NCBI GenBank assembly: GCA_963665975.1
Contig: OY762508.1
Span: 930,001-994,000, forward strand
Length of the DNA: 64,000 nucleotides
Direction: 5' to 3'
Origin: G963665975 sp963665975
GTDB taxonomy: Bacteria; Bacteroidota; Rhodothermia; Rhodothermales; Bin80
Program-made: the position numbers and the translations under genes
The notes under the pieces: generated by a model
What the model was told of the DNA's origin: nothing
Database searches by the model: none
What the model saw: only the letters and a program-made list of their open reading frames with translations
Part shown: positions 8,148 to 17,700 of the stretch, one piece after another
Layout: each line of letters opens with the position of its first letter
Position numbering within the stretch: the first letter of the stretch is position 1

Positions 8148-9920
8148 CTATTCGCCGCTGCGATACCGCTCAAAATATGTGCGAGCCTCTGTCGTGTCGC
8201 CTTGAAGAACGAGCAGACGGGCCTTATTGAATAGCATCACCTTTGAGGTCGGATCACGCGCTTCGACGCGGGCAAGCAGTGCCTCGGCCACGGTCATCCA
8301 ACCCTGGCATATCCGTATGGCGGCCAACAGATTCAGGTAATCTATGCCGCCGGTCGCACGGACCGCAATCTGCGCCAGATCCGCCACGAGGGGCTCGCAC
8401 GATCGGTCCGTATGTGCAAAGCCTATCGCCTCTTGCATTAACGATGCGTTGAACGGCTGCCAGTACAGGAGCGAGCGGTAAGACAGTAATGCGGCGAGGG
8501 TGTCTGATCTGCTACGCGCCAAGCGCGTAGCCTCAAGAAGCACCTCGGGGGGTGTCTTCTCCAACGTGACGAGCACGGCCCCCAGCGAGTCTGCCCACCT
8601 CCGGGATGCCAGGTATGCCTGGAGCAGGGCGCGAAATTTCTCCGCCTGGTGCTCGGCGTCCGCCACCTTGTCAAAGGGATACCCCCCCTTGAGACGCAGG
8701 ATCTGCAGCATTGCATGAGCCTCGTCAACAGGATCAATGGCCGCAGTCGCAGCAATGCCCGGCTCTGCGGGCAACATCAAGCGCGGGTGCTGACGCAATG
8801 CCTCAAAAAAGCGATCGGCCATCAGCGCATACCCGCGGGCATTCGGGTGCAAGTGATCAGTAAACAGGTCGCTTCCCTCCACGCCCTGCGGGCTGGCGTT
8901 CCGAAACGCGGCGGCGATATCTACAAGCGTGACGCTCGCTTCGTGGGCAAACCGTCGGATGGCGCCATTCATCGCCCCCGGCGCACGAAAGCGGATATCA
9001 TCGTGCTCTACCGATTCCAGGAAGGCGTGTCGCGCCTGCACCGTGTCTCCCTGCATTATATGCTCACGCCCCTGATCATAGGCCGCGACCGCGCCCATAT
9101 CCTCACCAAGAGGTGGCTGGTCGCGCAGGTTGGCGACAAGCATACCAATGTATACCGGTACGCCGCGGCGACGAAACGTGCCCAGCACATCCTCCATGTT
9201 TGCTTCGAACTGCCTGACGCCCGCATGATACACCCTTCCGTCCAGAGCGATCGTCGCATCGCGAACAACCCGAGCCATCATCGTGCGGTCTAAACCAGGC
9301 GGCGCGGCGACCTGAGAACCCACGGCCAAGAGCCGCTCTACCAACGTGTACAGGACAGTGCGCTTCAGACGAAGCATCAGCCGCTTTAGAATGCGCCGAT
9401 TCCCGAGCGTGTACACCGAACTCCCGGCGCCGAAGGCTCCATAATATTCGTTGTGCCCTGCATAGATGATGATGGCGTCTGGTTCGGCGCGTGCAACAGC
9501 ATCCTTGAGGTCCCACAGCGTGTAGCTGTTGACAGCAGTCATGCCAAGATTGATAACCTCGATATGCCGGTCAGGGGCATGCGCCTGCAGGCGCGCGCCC
9601 AGCCGCCCCGGAAAGCCATGGTAGAACTGGTAGGGGAAGCCAGCGGTCGTACTTCCCCCCAGCACAAATACCCGGAATGTCTCCGCACTCTTGCTTTTCA
9701 GGAAAGGGTTAAAGGCTACTGAGGGCTCGAAGGTGTGGAAATACCTACGTGCATATTGGGGATTGATCGTTAAGTAATCAGGCTGTCCCGGCAGCGCCGT
9801 GAACACTTCCCGGGTGTCTCTTGCTACCCCGGCCAGGCGCAGGAGCCCTTCGGTCGCCACCAGCAGCATGAGTGGCAGACAAATCGCTGCCACCCGAAAT
9901 ATTATAGCCTTGCCATTCAT
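8148..9920 (-). CDS. Membrane-anchored SGNH/GDSL hydrolase with C-terminal TPR-like region
   Basis: A 590-residue protein with one N-terminal membrane helix (AAICLPLMLLVATEGLLRLA) and an extracytoplasmic SGNH hydrolase domain. Block I is GGSTTAG with nucleophile Ser90, block III is GHNEYYG (residues 155-158, where the usual GxND has become GHNE), and block V is DHLHPN with Asp355 and His358. From about residue 390 the protein is alpha-helical with TPR-like repeats (RARLLVLQGDTTEARTYFER). Such proteins are esterases or acyltransferases acting on glycans or lipids; the substrate is not identifiable. The start at ATG 9920 is preferred over the in-frame GTG at 9926. It is divergent from the lacI-type gene and shares its short upstream region, so co-regulation is possible. 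Confidence 0.87.
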   Translation of the reverse strand: MNGKAIIFRVAAICLPLMLLVATEGLLRLAGVARDTREVFTALPGQPDYLTINPQYARRYFHTFEPSVAFNPFLKSKSAETFRVFVLGGSTTAGFPYQFYHGFPGRLGARLQAHAPDRHIEVINLGMTAVNSYTLWDLKDAVARAEPDAIIIYAGHNEYYGAFGAGSSVYTLGNRRILKRLMLRLKRTVLYTLVERLLAVGSQVAAPPGLDRTMMARVVRDATIALDGRVYHAGVRQFEANMEDVLGTFRRRGVPVYIGMLVANLRDQPPLGEDMGAVAAYDQGREHIMQGDTVQARHAFLESVEHDDIRFRAPGAMNGAIRRFAHEASVTLVDIAAAFRNASPQGVEGSDLFTDHLHPNARGYALMADRFFEALRQHPRLMLPAEPGIAATAAIDPVDEAHAMLQILRLKGGYPFDKVADAEHQAEKFRALLQAYLASRRWADSLGAVLVTLEKTPPEVLLEATRLARSRSDTLAALLSYRSLLYWQPFNASLMQEAIGFAHTDRSCEPLVADLAQIAVRATGGIDYLNLLAAIRICQGWMTVAEALLARVEARDPTSKVMLFNKARLLVLQGDTTEARTYFERYRSGE

Positions 9921-9962
9921 ATCCACTCAGTTGCAGAATCAGACAACAGAACCTACCTTTGC

Positions 9963-9974
9963 GAAAACGTTTTC
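9963..9974. promoter_or_regulatory. Probable LacI-family operator palindrome
   Basis: GAAAACGTTTTC is a perfect 12-base palindrome with central CG, the classic shape of LacI/GalR-family operators. It lies 48 bases before the LacI-type regulator gene and 42 bases before the SGNH gene start, in the shared divergent region, so it could control both and give autoregulation. I did not find a second copy in front of the other glucan-locus genes. Confidence 0.6.
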
Positions 9975-10022
9975 ATGATACTTCGCACTCACCGCACCTA
10001 AACTTACGACTACGATTGGATT

Positions 10023-11027
10023 ATGGGGGTTACGATTCGTGATGTGGCTCAGCACGCCGGTGTGTCGATTTCTACGGTCTCCCGCGTGTTGAACCAAACG
10101 GCTCCCGTCAACCCGGAAAAGCATCGCCGGGTCATGACGGCCGTCGATGCACTTGGCTACAGCCCCAATCCAGTAGCCATAAGCCTGCTAAAGCAGGCCA
10201 CGGGGATCGTGGGCGTCGTCCTTCCATCGATCAGTGGAGAGTTTTTTGCAGAACTTCTCCTTGGATTGGATGACACCGTGCAGGAGCACGGATACCTGCT
10301 GTTGGTATCGGCCTCACACCGCCACGAGGCCGAATTCAAGGCCGCCTTAAAGAGCATATCACGACGCGTGGACGGCTTTCTGATCATGGCGCCTGAAATT
10401 ACGCCGAAAATAGCGCACGAACTCTTGGAAGAAGACATCCCGGTAGTATTCGTGAACACGCCGGTGGACGACGACATGTTCGATGTTATCCATTTTGATA
10501 ACTATGGGGGCATGTATGCCTTGACAAGCCATCTGCTTGAGCGTGGGCACCAACGTATAGCCTTTATCAAGGGACCAACCGCAGCGTATGATGCGCAGGA
10601 CCGCTTGCGCGCATACCGGGACGCCATGCGGCAATTGGGCGGCGAGTACGTGGAGGCTCTTGAATTCGACGGCGACTTTTCTGCCGAATGCGGATATCGT
10701 GCTGCCCAACTGCTCATGCAGTCCGATCCGCAAGCCACTGCCCTCATTGCGGCCAATGACTTGTGCGCACAAGGAGCGCTGCGCTACCTCCTGCTGGCTG
10801 GCGTACGCGTGCCGGAAGACATGGCCCTTGCAGGATTTGACGATATCCCCAGCGCCCGCTATTCTACGCCTTCGCTCACAACAGTCCGAGTACCCATCCG
10901 TAACATTGCCATGCAAGTCGTGCATCACCTCATCGCCCGGATCAGTGATCCGGGCGCCTGTTCCCGGCGCCACCACTGCCATCCCGTTAACCTTGTAATT
11001 CGCGAGTCCTCGGGTTCCGCGCACTAA
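10023..11027 (+). CDS. LacI/GalR-family transcriptional regulator
   Basis: A cytosolic DNA-binding repressor of 334 residues. The N-terminal helix-turn-helix is textbook (TIRDVAQHAGVSISTVSRVL), followed by the hinge helix region YSPNPVAISL and a periplasmic-binding-protein-like sensor domain that starts at GIVGVVLPSISGEFF and includes GFDDIPSARYSTPSLTTV, the conserved block near the effector site. It heads a co-directional group with a sugar transporter, a glycosidase and a phosphorylase, so its effector is probably a glucan oligosaccharide or glucose derivative. A palindrome matching its family's operators sits just upstream (9963-9974). Confidence 0.94.
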   Translation: MGVTIRDVAQHAGVSISTVSRVLNQTAPVNPEKHRRVMTAVDALGYSPNPVAISLLKQATGIVGVVLPSISGEFFAELLLGLDDTVQEHGYLLLVSASHRHEAEFKAALKSISRRVDGFLIMAPEITPKIAHELLEEDIPVVFVNTPVDDDMFDVIHFDNYGGMYALTSHLLERGHQRIAFIKGPTAAYDAQDRLRAYRDAMRQLGGEYVEALEFDGDFSAECGYRAAQLLMQSDPQATALIAANDLCAQGALRYLLLAGVRVPEDMALAGFDDIPSARYSTPSLTTVRVPIRNIAMQVVHHLIARISDPGACSRRHHCHPVNLVIRESSGSAH

Positions 11028-11053
11028 GAGTTTCCACCTGATTCGATTCCACC

Positions 11054-11773
11054 ATGAGACCGAAGCATGTAGCCGTCACTGCGTTCATTGTAGGCTTGTT
11101 CTTGCCCGCCGCACGCCTGGCGCAGGACTGGTGCCTGATCTGGTCCGGTGATTTTGACCATACAGGCGTACCTGACGATACCCGCTTGGATTATGACGTC
11201 GGAGGACACGGACGGGGCAATCAGCAGAGCCAGTACTATACGCGTGATCGGATCCGGAATGCCCGCGTGGCCTCCAGAGCGGTTGGCGGCAAGTTTGCAC
11301 TGGAAATGGGCGGTGTGAATATAGCCGAAGATATCTCGCTTCCGAGCACCAGCGGGTGGCAATACTGGGTCACGGTGCGCAAGGAGGATGTGCACCTGAA
11401 TGAAGGGCAGGGCATCCTGCGCCTCCGTTTCAGAGCCTGTGACTTCAATGTCAACAAACTCATATTCACCTTGGTGCGGGTCACGGACACGAATAAGGAC
11501 ACCGTGCCGGAATCGTTTGACCTGTCAGCAAACTACCCCAACCCGTTCGGGTCCGAAACGCGCATCACCTACACCATACCACGCACGACCACCGTTACGC
11601 TGGACTTGTACAACGCCCTCGGCCAACACGCGACGACGCTCGCTAATGGAATGCATCAGCCGGAACGGTATCACATCAGCGTTGACGGGCGATCGTTGCC
11701 TCAAAGAGTGTATTCGTACCGACTCCACACTCCAGGAGCATACCGTATGCGCGTGATGACACGGCTTCCCTGA
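11054..11773 (+). pseudogene. GH16 laminarinase-like protein with catalytic domain deleted, retaining CBM6 end and T9SS sorting domain
   Basis: A 239-residue open frame made of three pieces. Residues 1-24 form a signal peptide. Residues 25-71 match only the N-terminus of a GH16 beta-glucanase (DWCLIWSGDFDHTG, then YDVGGHGRGNQQSQYYT). From about residue 73 the sequence jumps in frame to the second half of a CBM6 carbohydrate-binding module (SLPSTSGWQYWVTV, ILRLRFRACDFNVNKLIF). Residues 155-239 are a type A T9SS C-terminal sorting domain (YPNPFGSETRITYTIP). The GH16 catalytic motif ExDxxE is absent, so no hydrolase activity is expected. The junction is near base 11,270. It lies 26 bases after the lacI-type gene. 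It may be a decaying gene or a reshaped secreted glucan-binding protein. Confidence 0.78.
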
Positions 11774-11800
11774 TCAGCGCTCCTTACACACCTTCCTACC

Positions 11801-13372
11801 ATGACCAATAAGATTTATGTCGCGCGAACGGCACTGATCGTCGCTCTCGGCGGATTCCTGATGGGATTTGACGCATCGGTTATTTCCGGAGTCGTGAAAT
11901 TCATCGAACTGGAGTTCTCACTGACCAAGTTGCAGTTAGGATGGGCGGTCAGCTCTTTGACACTGACGGCTACGCTGGCCATGATGGCGGCCGGACCCCT
12001 GAGCGATGTCATCGGGCGGAGAAAAGTCCTCTATGGCGCAGCTGTGCTGTATGCTGTTTCCGCCATCGGCTCGGCCATTGCGCCGACATTCTGGTTCCTG
12101 GTGGTGGCACGTATGATCGGGGGACTCGGCGTCGGCGCGTCGCTGATTATCGCGCCCATGTACATCGCGGAGATTGCGCCGCCTCAGATGCGCGGCCAGT
12201 TGGTGTCGTTCAATCAACTAAACATTGTGGTCGGTATCTCGGTAGCCTTCTTCACCAACTATCTGATCTTGCAACTCGGCAAATCGGAGGCTGTCTGGGC
12301 GCAGGAGCTTATGTTCGGCCCATACAACTGGCGCTGGATGCTGGGCCTGGAGACACTCCCGGCCATACTCTACTTTTTCAGCCTGTTCGCCGTCCCTGAA
12401 AGTCCGCGGTGGCTCGTCATGAAGGGCCGCGACGCAGAGGGGCTCGCGATCATGACGCGTGCGAGCGGCGCAGAAGTTGCCCGCAAGGATCTCGTGACCG
12501 TCAAGGCAAGTCTGGCCAAGGATGCCCACAAGGAAAAAGCCAGACTGTCTGTGCTCTTCGCGCCTGCGATGCGCCTGGTGCTGCTTATCGGCATCGTAAT
12601 CGCTGTCATACAACAGATTACGGGGATCAATGCGGTCTTCTTCTACGCCCCGATGATCTTCGAGCAATCCGGCATTGGCACCGATGCCTCGTTCGTCCAG
12701 GCCATATTGGTGGGCATCATAAATCTCGTCTTCACGGTCGTCGCCATTTCATTGGTGGACCGGCTCGGGCGCAAGCCGCTGTTGGTGTTTGGCCTGAGCG
12801 GTATTACGGTTGCGATGATCGTTTTGGCCTTCGGGTTCTATTCGGCCACCTACACACTTACGCCAGAAGCCCTCGCCTCGCTACCAGAGGAGGTTCCCGT
12901 AGAGCAACTGTCCACCCTTGAAGGGCAGACCTTTGGGCAGGATGTGGCCTACAAGACGGCGCTCCGCGAAACGCTCGGCCACTCGACAGCGCAGCAGTTC
13001 GAATCGGAACTGATCACCGCCGCCATCCGCATGAACCCGGCGCTGATCCTGTTCGGCATACTGGGATTCGTGGCATCGTTTGCCGTATCCACCGGCCCCG
13101 TGATGTGGGTGCTGTTTTCCGAACTGTTTCCGAATCGTGTGCGGGGACTCGCCATTTCCTTCGTGGGACTTATCAACTCAAGCATAAGCTTCCTTGTGCA
13201 GCTGGTGTTCCCGTGGGAGCTGGACAATTTCGGTAGTGCGCTCACCTTTCTCCTCTACGGCATCTTCGCTGCATTGGGATTGATTTTCGTGTTGAAGGTG
13301 CTCCCGGAGACGAAGGGGAAGTCGCTCGAAGAACTCGAATCTATTCTGGTCCAGGACCAGAGTCCTCACTGA
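11801..13372 (+). CDS. Sugar:H+ symporter of the major facilitator superfamily (sugar porter family)
   Basis: An inner-membrane transporter of 523 residues with twelve predicted helices. Sugar porter signatures are present in order: GFDASVISG in helix 1, GPLSDVIGRRK between helices 2 and 3, the PESPRW motif at the end of the N-terminal half, QQITGINAVFFYAP in helix 7 (sugar-binding residues), DRLGRKPLL between helices 8 and 9, and PETKGKSLEELE at the C-terminus. A roughly 70-residue acidic loop (around EEVPVEQLSTLEGQTF) before helix 10 makes it longer than XylE-type proteins. Within this locus it probably imports glucose or short beta-glucan oligosaccharides across the inner membrane. It starts 27 bases after the GH16 remnant. 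Confidence 0.93.
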   Translation: MTNKIYVARTALIVALGGFLMGFDASVISGVVKFIELEFSLTKLQLGWAVSSLTLTATLAMMAAGPLSDVIGRRKVLYGAAVLYAVSAIGSAIAPTFWFLVVARMIGGLGVGASLIIAPMYIAEIAPPQMRGQLVSFNQLNIVVGISVAFFTNYLILQLGKSEAVWAQELMFGPYNWRWMLGLETLPAILYFFSLFAVPESPRWLVMKGRDAEGLAIMTRASGAEVARKDLVTVKASLAKDAHKEKARLSVLFAPAMRLVLLIGIVIAVIQQITGINAVFFYAPMIFEQSGIGTDASFVQAILVGIINLVFTVVAISLVDRLGRKPLLVFGLSGITVAMIVLAFGFYSATYTLTPEALASLPEEVPVEQLSTLEGQTFGQDVAYKTALRETLGHSTAQQFESELITAAIRMNPALILFGILGFVASFAVSTGPVMWVLFSELFPNRVRGLAISFVGLINSSISFLVQLVFPWELDNFGSALTFLLYGIFAALGLIFVLKVLPETKGKSLEELESILVQDQSPH

Positions 13373-13388
13373 TTAACACTACTTCGCT

Positions 13389-14714
13389 ATGACATTCTAC
13401 TTGAGTGTGCTGTTGTTGGGCTTGAGCTTCGTATCTGCCTGTCAAGATCGTGCCGACAAGCCCGATGGGCCCAAACATGCGGAAATCAGGCAAATCGATG
13501 GCCGCTATCAACTCCTGCGAGAGGGCATGCCCTTCTATATCCATGGGGCTGGTCTTGAATTCGGGGACATAGAATCACTCGCCCGGCACGGCGCTAATTC
13601 CTTCCGTACGTGGCGCACGGATAATGGGCGTGACACTGGCATGGAAGTGCTTGACCGGGCGCACGCCAACGGTCTCGCCGTCACGATGGGACTGGAAATC
13701 GCTCGTGAACGCCCCGGCCAGGGACGTGGCGTGTTCGGCTTCGACTATGATGATGAAGCTGCCGTGGCCGAGCAACTCGCCGCGGTGCGCGAGGAAGTCC
13801 TCAAGTACAAGGATCATCCGGCGCTTCTAATCTGGGGCATCGGAAACGAACTGAACCTTGGCGCCACCAACCCGCGGGTGTGGAATGCAGTGAACGAGAT
13901 ATCCGAAATGATCCATGAGCTGGATCCAAACCACCTGACTACCACCATGCTCGCCGGCATCGGCCCGGAAACGGTGCGAGATATCAAGGAGCGTGCGCCG
14001 GATCTGGACCTGCTCAGCATCCAGATGTACGCCGATATCGTCAACCTTCCGCGGTATATCAAGGAAGCAGGATGGGATGGACCGTACATGGTCACCGAAT
14101 GGGGAGCTACCGGCCACTGGGAAGTCTCCAACACTTCCTGGGGTGCTCCTATCGAAAACAATTCCACGGTAAAGGCAGACTATTACCGGCTGCGGTATAT
14201 GGAGGCCATCGCTTCAGACACCACACAGTGCGTAGGATCGTACGTGTTCCTGTGGGGCCAAAAGCAGGAGCGCACCCCGACCTGGTATGGCCTGTTTCTG
14301 GAGTCTGGCGAAAAGACAGAGACCGTGGACGTCATGTACAATATTTGGAATGAAACCTGGCCAGACAACCGCGCGCCGAAGCTGATGGCAGCTACGCTGA
14401 ACGGCATGAGCGCAACCGACAATATCATGCTGGAGCCTGGGCGGGTATACAGCGCTTCGGTGCAGACCAGCGATCCTGACAACGATGTGCTGACCTACCA
14501 CTGGGAGATCAAGGCGGAGAGCACCGACCTCGGGGAGGGTGGTGACGAAGAATCAACGCCCCCCAGCCTGACTGATGTCATAGAGAATCCAACCGAGGCG
14601 GAAATCACACTCGCGGCCCCGAATACTCCTGGCGCCTATCGACTATTCGTGTACGCGTTTGACGGCAACGGCGGTGCGGCACACGCAAACATTCCGCTGT
14701 ACGTGAACAAATGA
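13389..14714 (+). CDS. Lipoprotein TIM-barrel glycoside hydrolase (clan GH-A) with C-terminal beta-sandwich
   Basis: A 441-residue exported glycosidase. The N-terminus (YLSVLLLGLSFVSAC) is a lipoprotein signal with the cysteine at about residue 18. The barrel has the two clan GH-A glutamates: acid/base in IWGIGNELN and nucleophile in YMVTEWGATGHWE. Conserved NSFRTWRTDN resembles the GH2/GH5-type arginine strand. After residue 340 a cadherin/PKD-like domain (SVQTSDPDNDVLTYHWEIK) follows. Its gene overlaps the phosphorylase gene by four bases, implying tight co-expression and a shared pathway. I cannot assign a CAZy family from the sequence alone; an outer-surface or periplasmic beta-1,3-glucanase is the best inference from context. 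Confidence 0.85.
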   Translation: MTFYLSVLLLGLSFVSACQDRADKPDGPKHAEIRQIDGRYQLLREGMPFYIHGAGLEFGDIESLARHGANSFRTWRTDNGRDTGMEVLDRAHANGLAVTMGLEIARERPGQGRGVFGFDYDDEAAVAEQLAAVREEVLKYKDHPALLIWGIGNELNLGATNPRVWNAVNEISEMIHELDPNHLTTTMLAGIGPETVRDIKERAPDLDLLSIQMYADIVNLPRYIKEAGWDGPYMVTEWGATGHWEVSNTSWGAPIENNSTVKADYYRLRYMEAIASDTTQCVGSYVFLWGQKQERTPTWYGLFLESGEKTETVDVMYNIWNETWPDNRAPKLMAATLNGMSATDNIMLEPGRVYSASVQTSDPDNDVLTYHWEIKAESTDLGEGGDEESTPPSLTDVIENPTEAEITLAAPNTPGAYRLFVYAFDGNGGAAHANIPLYVNK

Positions 14715-17700
14715 TGCCGATCGCGCCATCTTCCATTCGTGTCGGACTTGCGGAATTAAAGACGGTCTCTGGTGGCTCTGCCGGGGAATTCGTCGAACGT
14801 CAGGGCGAAGAATTCTATCGCATTGCGGACTACGACCGCATGCGTGCCTTTTTCTTTACCCTGGTCAGCGATTCCGACCACTGGATGTTCCTGTCCACGA
14901 ACGGGTCGCTCACAGCAGGGCGGCGCAATCCCGAGCATGCGCTGTTTCCATACTATACCGATGACAAGATTGAAGACGGCCAAGGACGGACGGGAAGCGC
15001 AACCATCGTCCTGGCCCAGCGTGGTGGGAAGACGTTCTTGTGGGAACCCTTCTCGGATCGATACCAGGGACTGTATGCTCTCCAGCGCAACCTCTACAAG
15101 AGCATCGTCGGCAATGCCGTACTGTTCGAGGAAACCAACCACGATCTCGGGCTCACCTTCAGTTATGGGTGGCGCACCAGCGACACATACGGCTTCGTCA
15201 AACAAAGTGAATTTCGCAACTTCGGCAATGCGGCAATAACCGTCCACATCCTTGATGGCATCCGCAACCTGCTACCGCACGGCGTGACACGGTCTTTGCA
15301 GACCCAACGCAGTACCCTCGTAGATGCCTACAAGAAGAGCGAACTGGACCTGGATACCGGTCTTGGCATCTATACGCTGAGCTCGATAGTGGTTGACCGG
15401 CCGGAGCCCAGCGAGGCACTCAAGGCAACAACGGTCTGGTCTGCTGGCGTAGACGTGCGCACGTACCTGGTTTCTTCGTTGCAGGTGGATCGTTTTCGGC
15501 GTGGGCGTCCCCTTGTTACCGAATCGGATGTGCGCGCGGAGCGCGGCGGCTACTATATAGAGGCTGAATTTTGCCTTGCTCCGGAGGAAGAAGCGTCCTG
15601 GGTCACGGTAGCAGAGATCGATCAAGGGCCTGATGACGTTACTGCACTGCTGCACGGATTACGGGACAAGAATGCCCTGAGGGCGGATGTGCAGCGAAAC
15701 GTGGCCGACGGCACCGTTACGCTGCGGCGCATCATAGCGCATGCAGACGGATTGCAGTGCACAGCCGATCGCCTCAGCACCGCTCGGCACATGGCTAATA
15801 CGCTGTTCAACGTGATGCGGGGCGGAATCTTTGAGCACAACTACGTGGTGCGCACCGAAGATTTCAGCAACTTTGTGCGCGGCCGCAACCAATCGATTTT
15901 CGCACAGCAGCACACATTGTTGGCAGCACTCGCCGCCGAAGTGTCCGTGCAGCACTTGATCGGCATCGCGCAGGCAGGCACGGATCGGCAACTGGAGCGG
16001 CTTTCCTATGAATACTTGCCTCTGATGTTCAGCCGGCGGCACGGCGACCCGAGTCGGCCCTGGAATCAATTCTCTATTGAGACCAGAAAACAGGACGGCA
16101 GCCGCAACCTCTACTACGAGGGCAACTGGCGGGACATCTTCCAGAACTGGGAAGCGCTCGGATTGTCCTTCCCAGGGTTTATCGAGAGTATGATCTGTGT
16201 ATTCGTCAATGCCTCAACCGCGGACGGGTACAACCCCTATCGGATCACTCGGGAAGGAATTGACTGGGAAGTCAGCGACCCGGACGATCCATGGTCCCAT
16301 ATCGGATACTGGGGCGATCACCAGATCATATACCTTTTGAAGCTCCTGGAAATCGCCCGTGACCACCACCCCGGTGCTCTGGAGACACTCCTTCACCGGC
16401 GCATCTTCTCGTACGCCCATGTACCGTATCGCATCAAGGCATATAAAGACCTGCTCGCGAATCCCCACGACACGATTGTGTTCGATCATGCGCTGAACGC
16501 AGTAATAGCCGAGCGCGTCCGTTCCATGGGCGCGGACGGAAAATTGCTACCGCGGCGCGATGGGACCGTCTATCTGGTCACGCTCGCTGAAAAGCTGCTG
16601 GTGACGGTTCTGGCCAAGCTTACCAATCTCGTTCCGGAGGCAGGCATATGGATGAACACCCAGCGACCGGAATGGAACGACGCCAATAACGCCCTCGTCG
16701 GATATGGCGTCTCTATGGTGACATTGTATTACCTGCGCCGATTCCTTGCCGTCTGCGCCAGCCTCTTCGGTGGTTCCCGGCGGGATGTAATGGTTTCAGA
16801 AGAAGTGGCGACTCTCTTTGTGGCCGTGGCGCAAGCGATCACAACCTATGAGCGGACGGTATCTAACCCGGACAGAAAGGCCATACTCGACGCGTTGGGG
16901 AGCGCCGGAAGCGTTTATCGGCAGACGATCTATACAGACGGGTTTTCCGAAAAAACAAATCACATTTCGAATGCGGACCTGCAGACCCTGTTCGGGCGCG
17001 CGCTTACATGCATCGATCATACGATTCGGGTCAACAAGCGGCGCGACCGGCTATTCCATGCTTACAATCTGATGTCTTTGCCTGCGCACGGAGGCCTGTC
17101 GATCCGCCACCTGTATGTAATGCTGGAGGGGCAGGTGGCCGCACTCAGTTCTGGCTGCCTGTCTGCAGAGGAATCTCTGGCCATCTTGACGGCGTTGCGC
17201 GAGAGCGCACTGTTCCGACAGGACCAGTATAGCTATCTCCTGTATCCGGACCGAGAGCTCGCCCGTTTCGTGGACAAGAACAACATTCCGGACGAGGCCT
17301 ACAAGACGTCACCCCTGCTGCAGGCGCTCACCAGCGCAGGCGACACCACGCTGGTGGTGCAAGACGTACTGGGCAGGTGTCACTTTAACGGAAGCTTTCG
17401 CAACGCCAGCGATGTGCAACGGGCGCTGGACACGATCAGCGCAGCCGGCTACAATGCCGCCGTTGATCAGGAAGGCTCCCGCATTCTGGATTTGTTTGAG
17501 GAGCTGTTCGATCACCGGTCCTATACGGGGCGCTCCGGCACGTTTTTCGGCTACGAGGGGTTGGGCTGCATCTACTGGCACATGGTGTCGAAGCTGCTCG
17601 TCGCCGTCAAGGAGTGCTGCCAAAAGGCCGCGGAAGATGCAGCAGACCCCCGAATAATCCGCGCCCTGGCAGACTGCTACTACGATGTCCGAAAGGGGCT

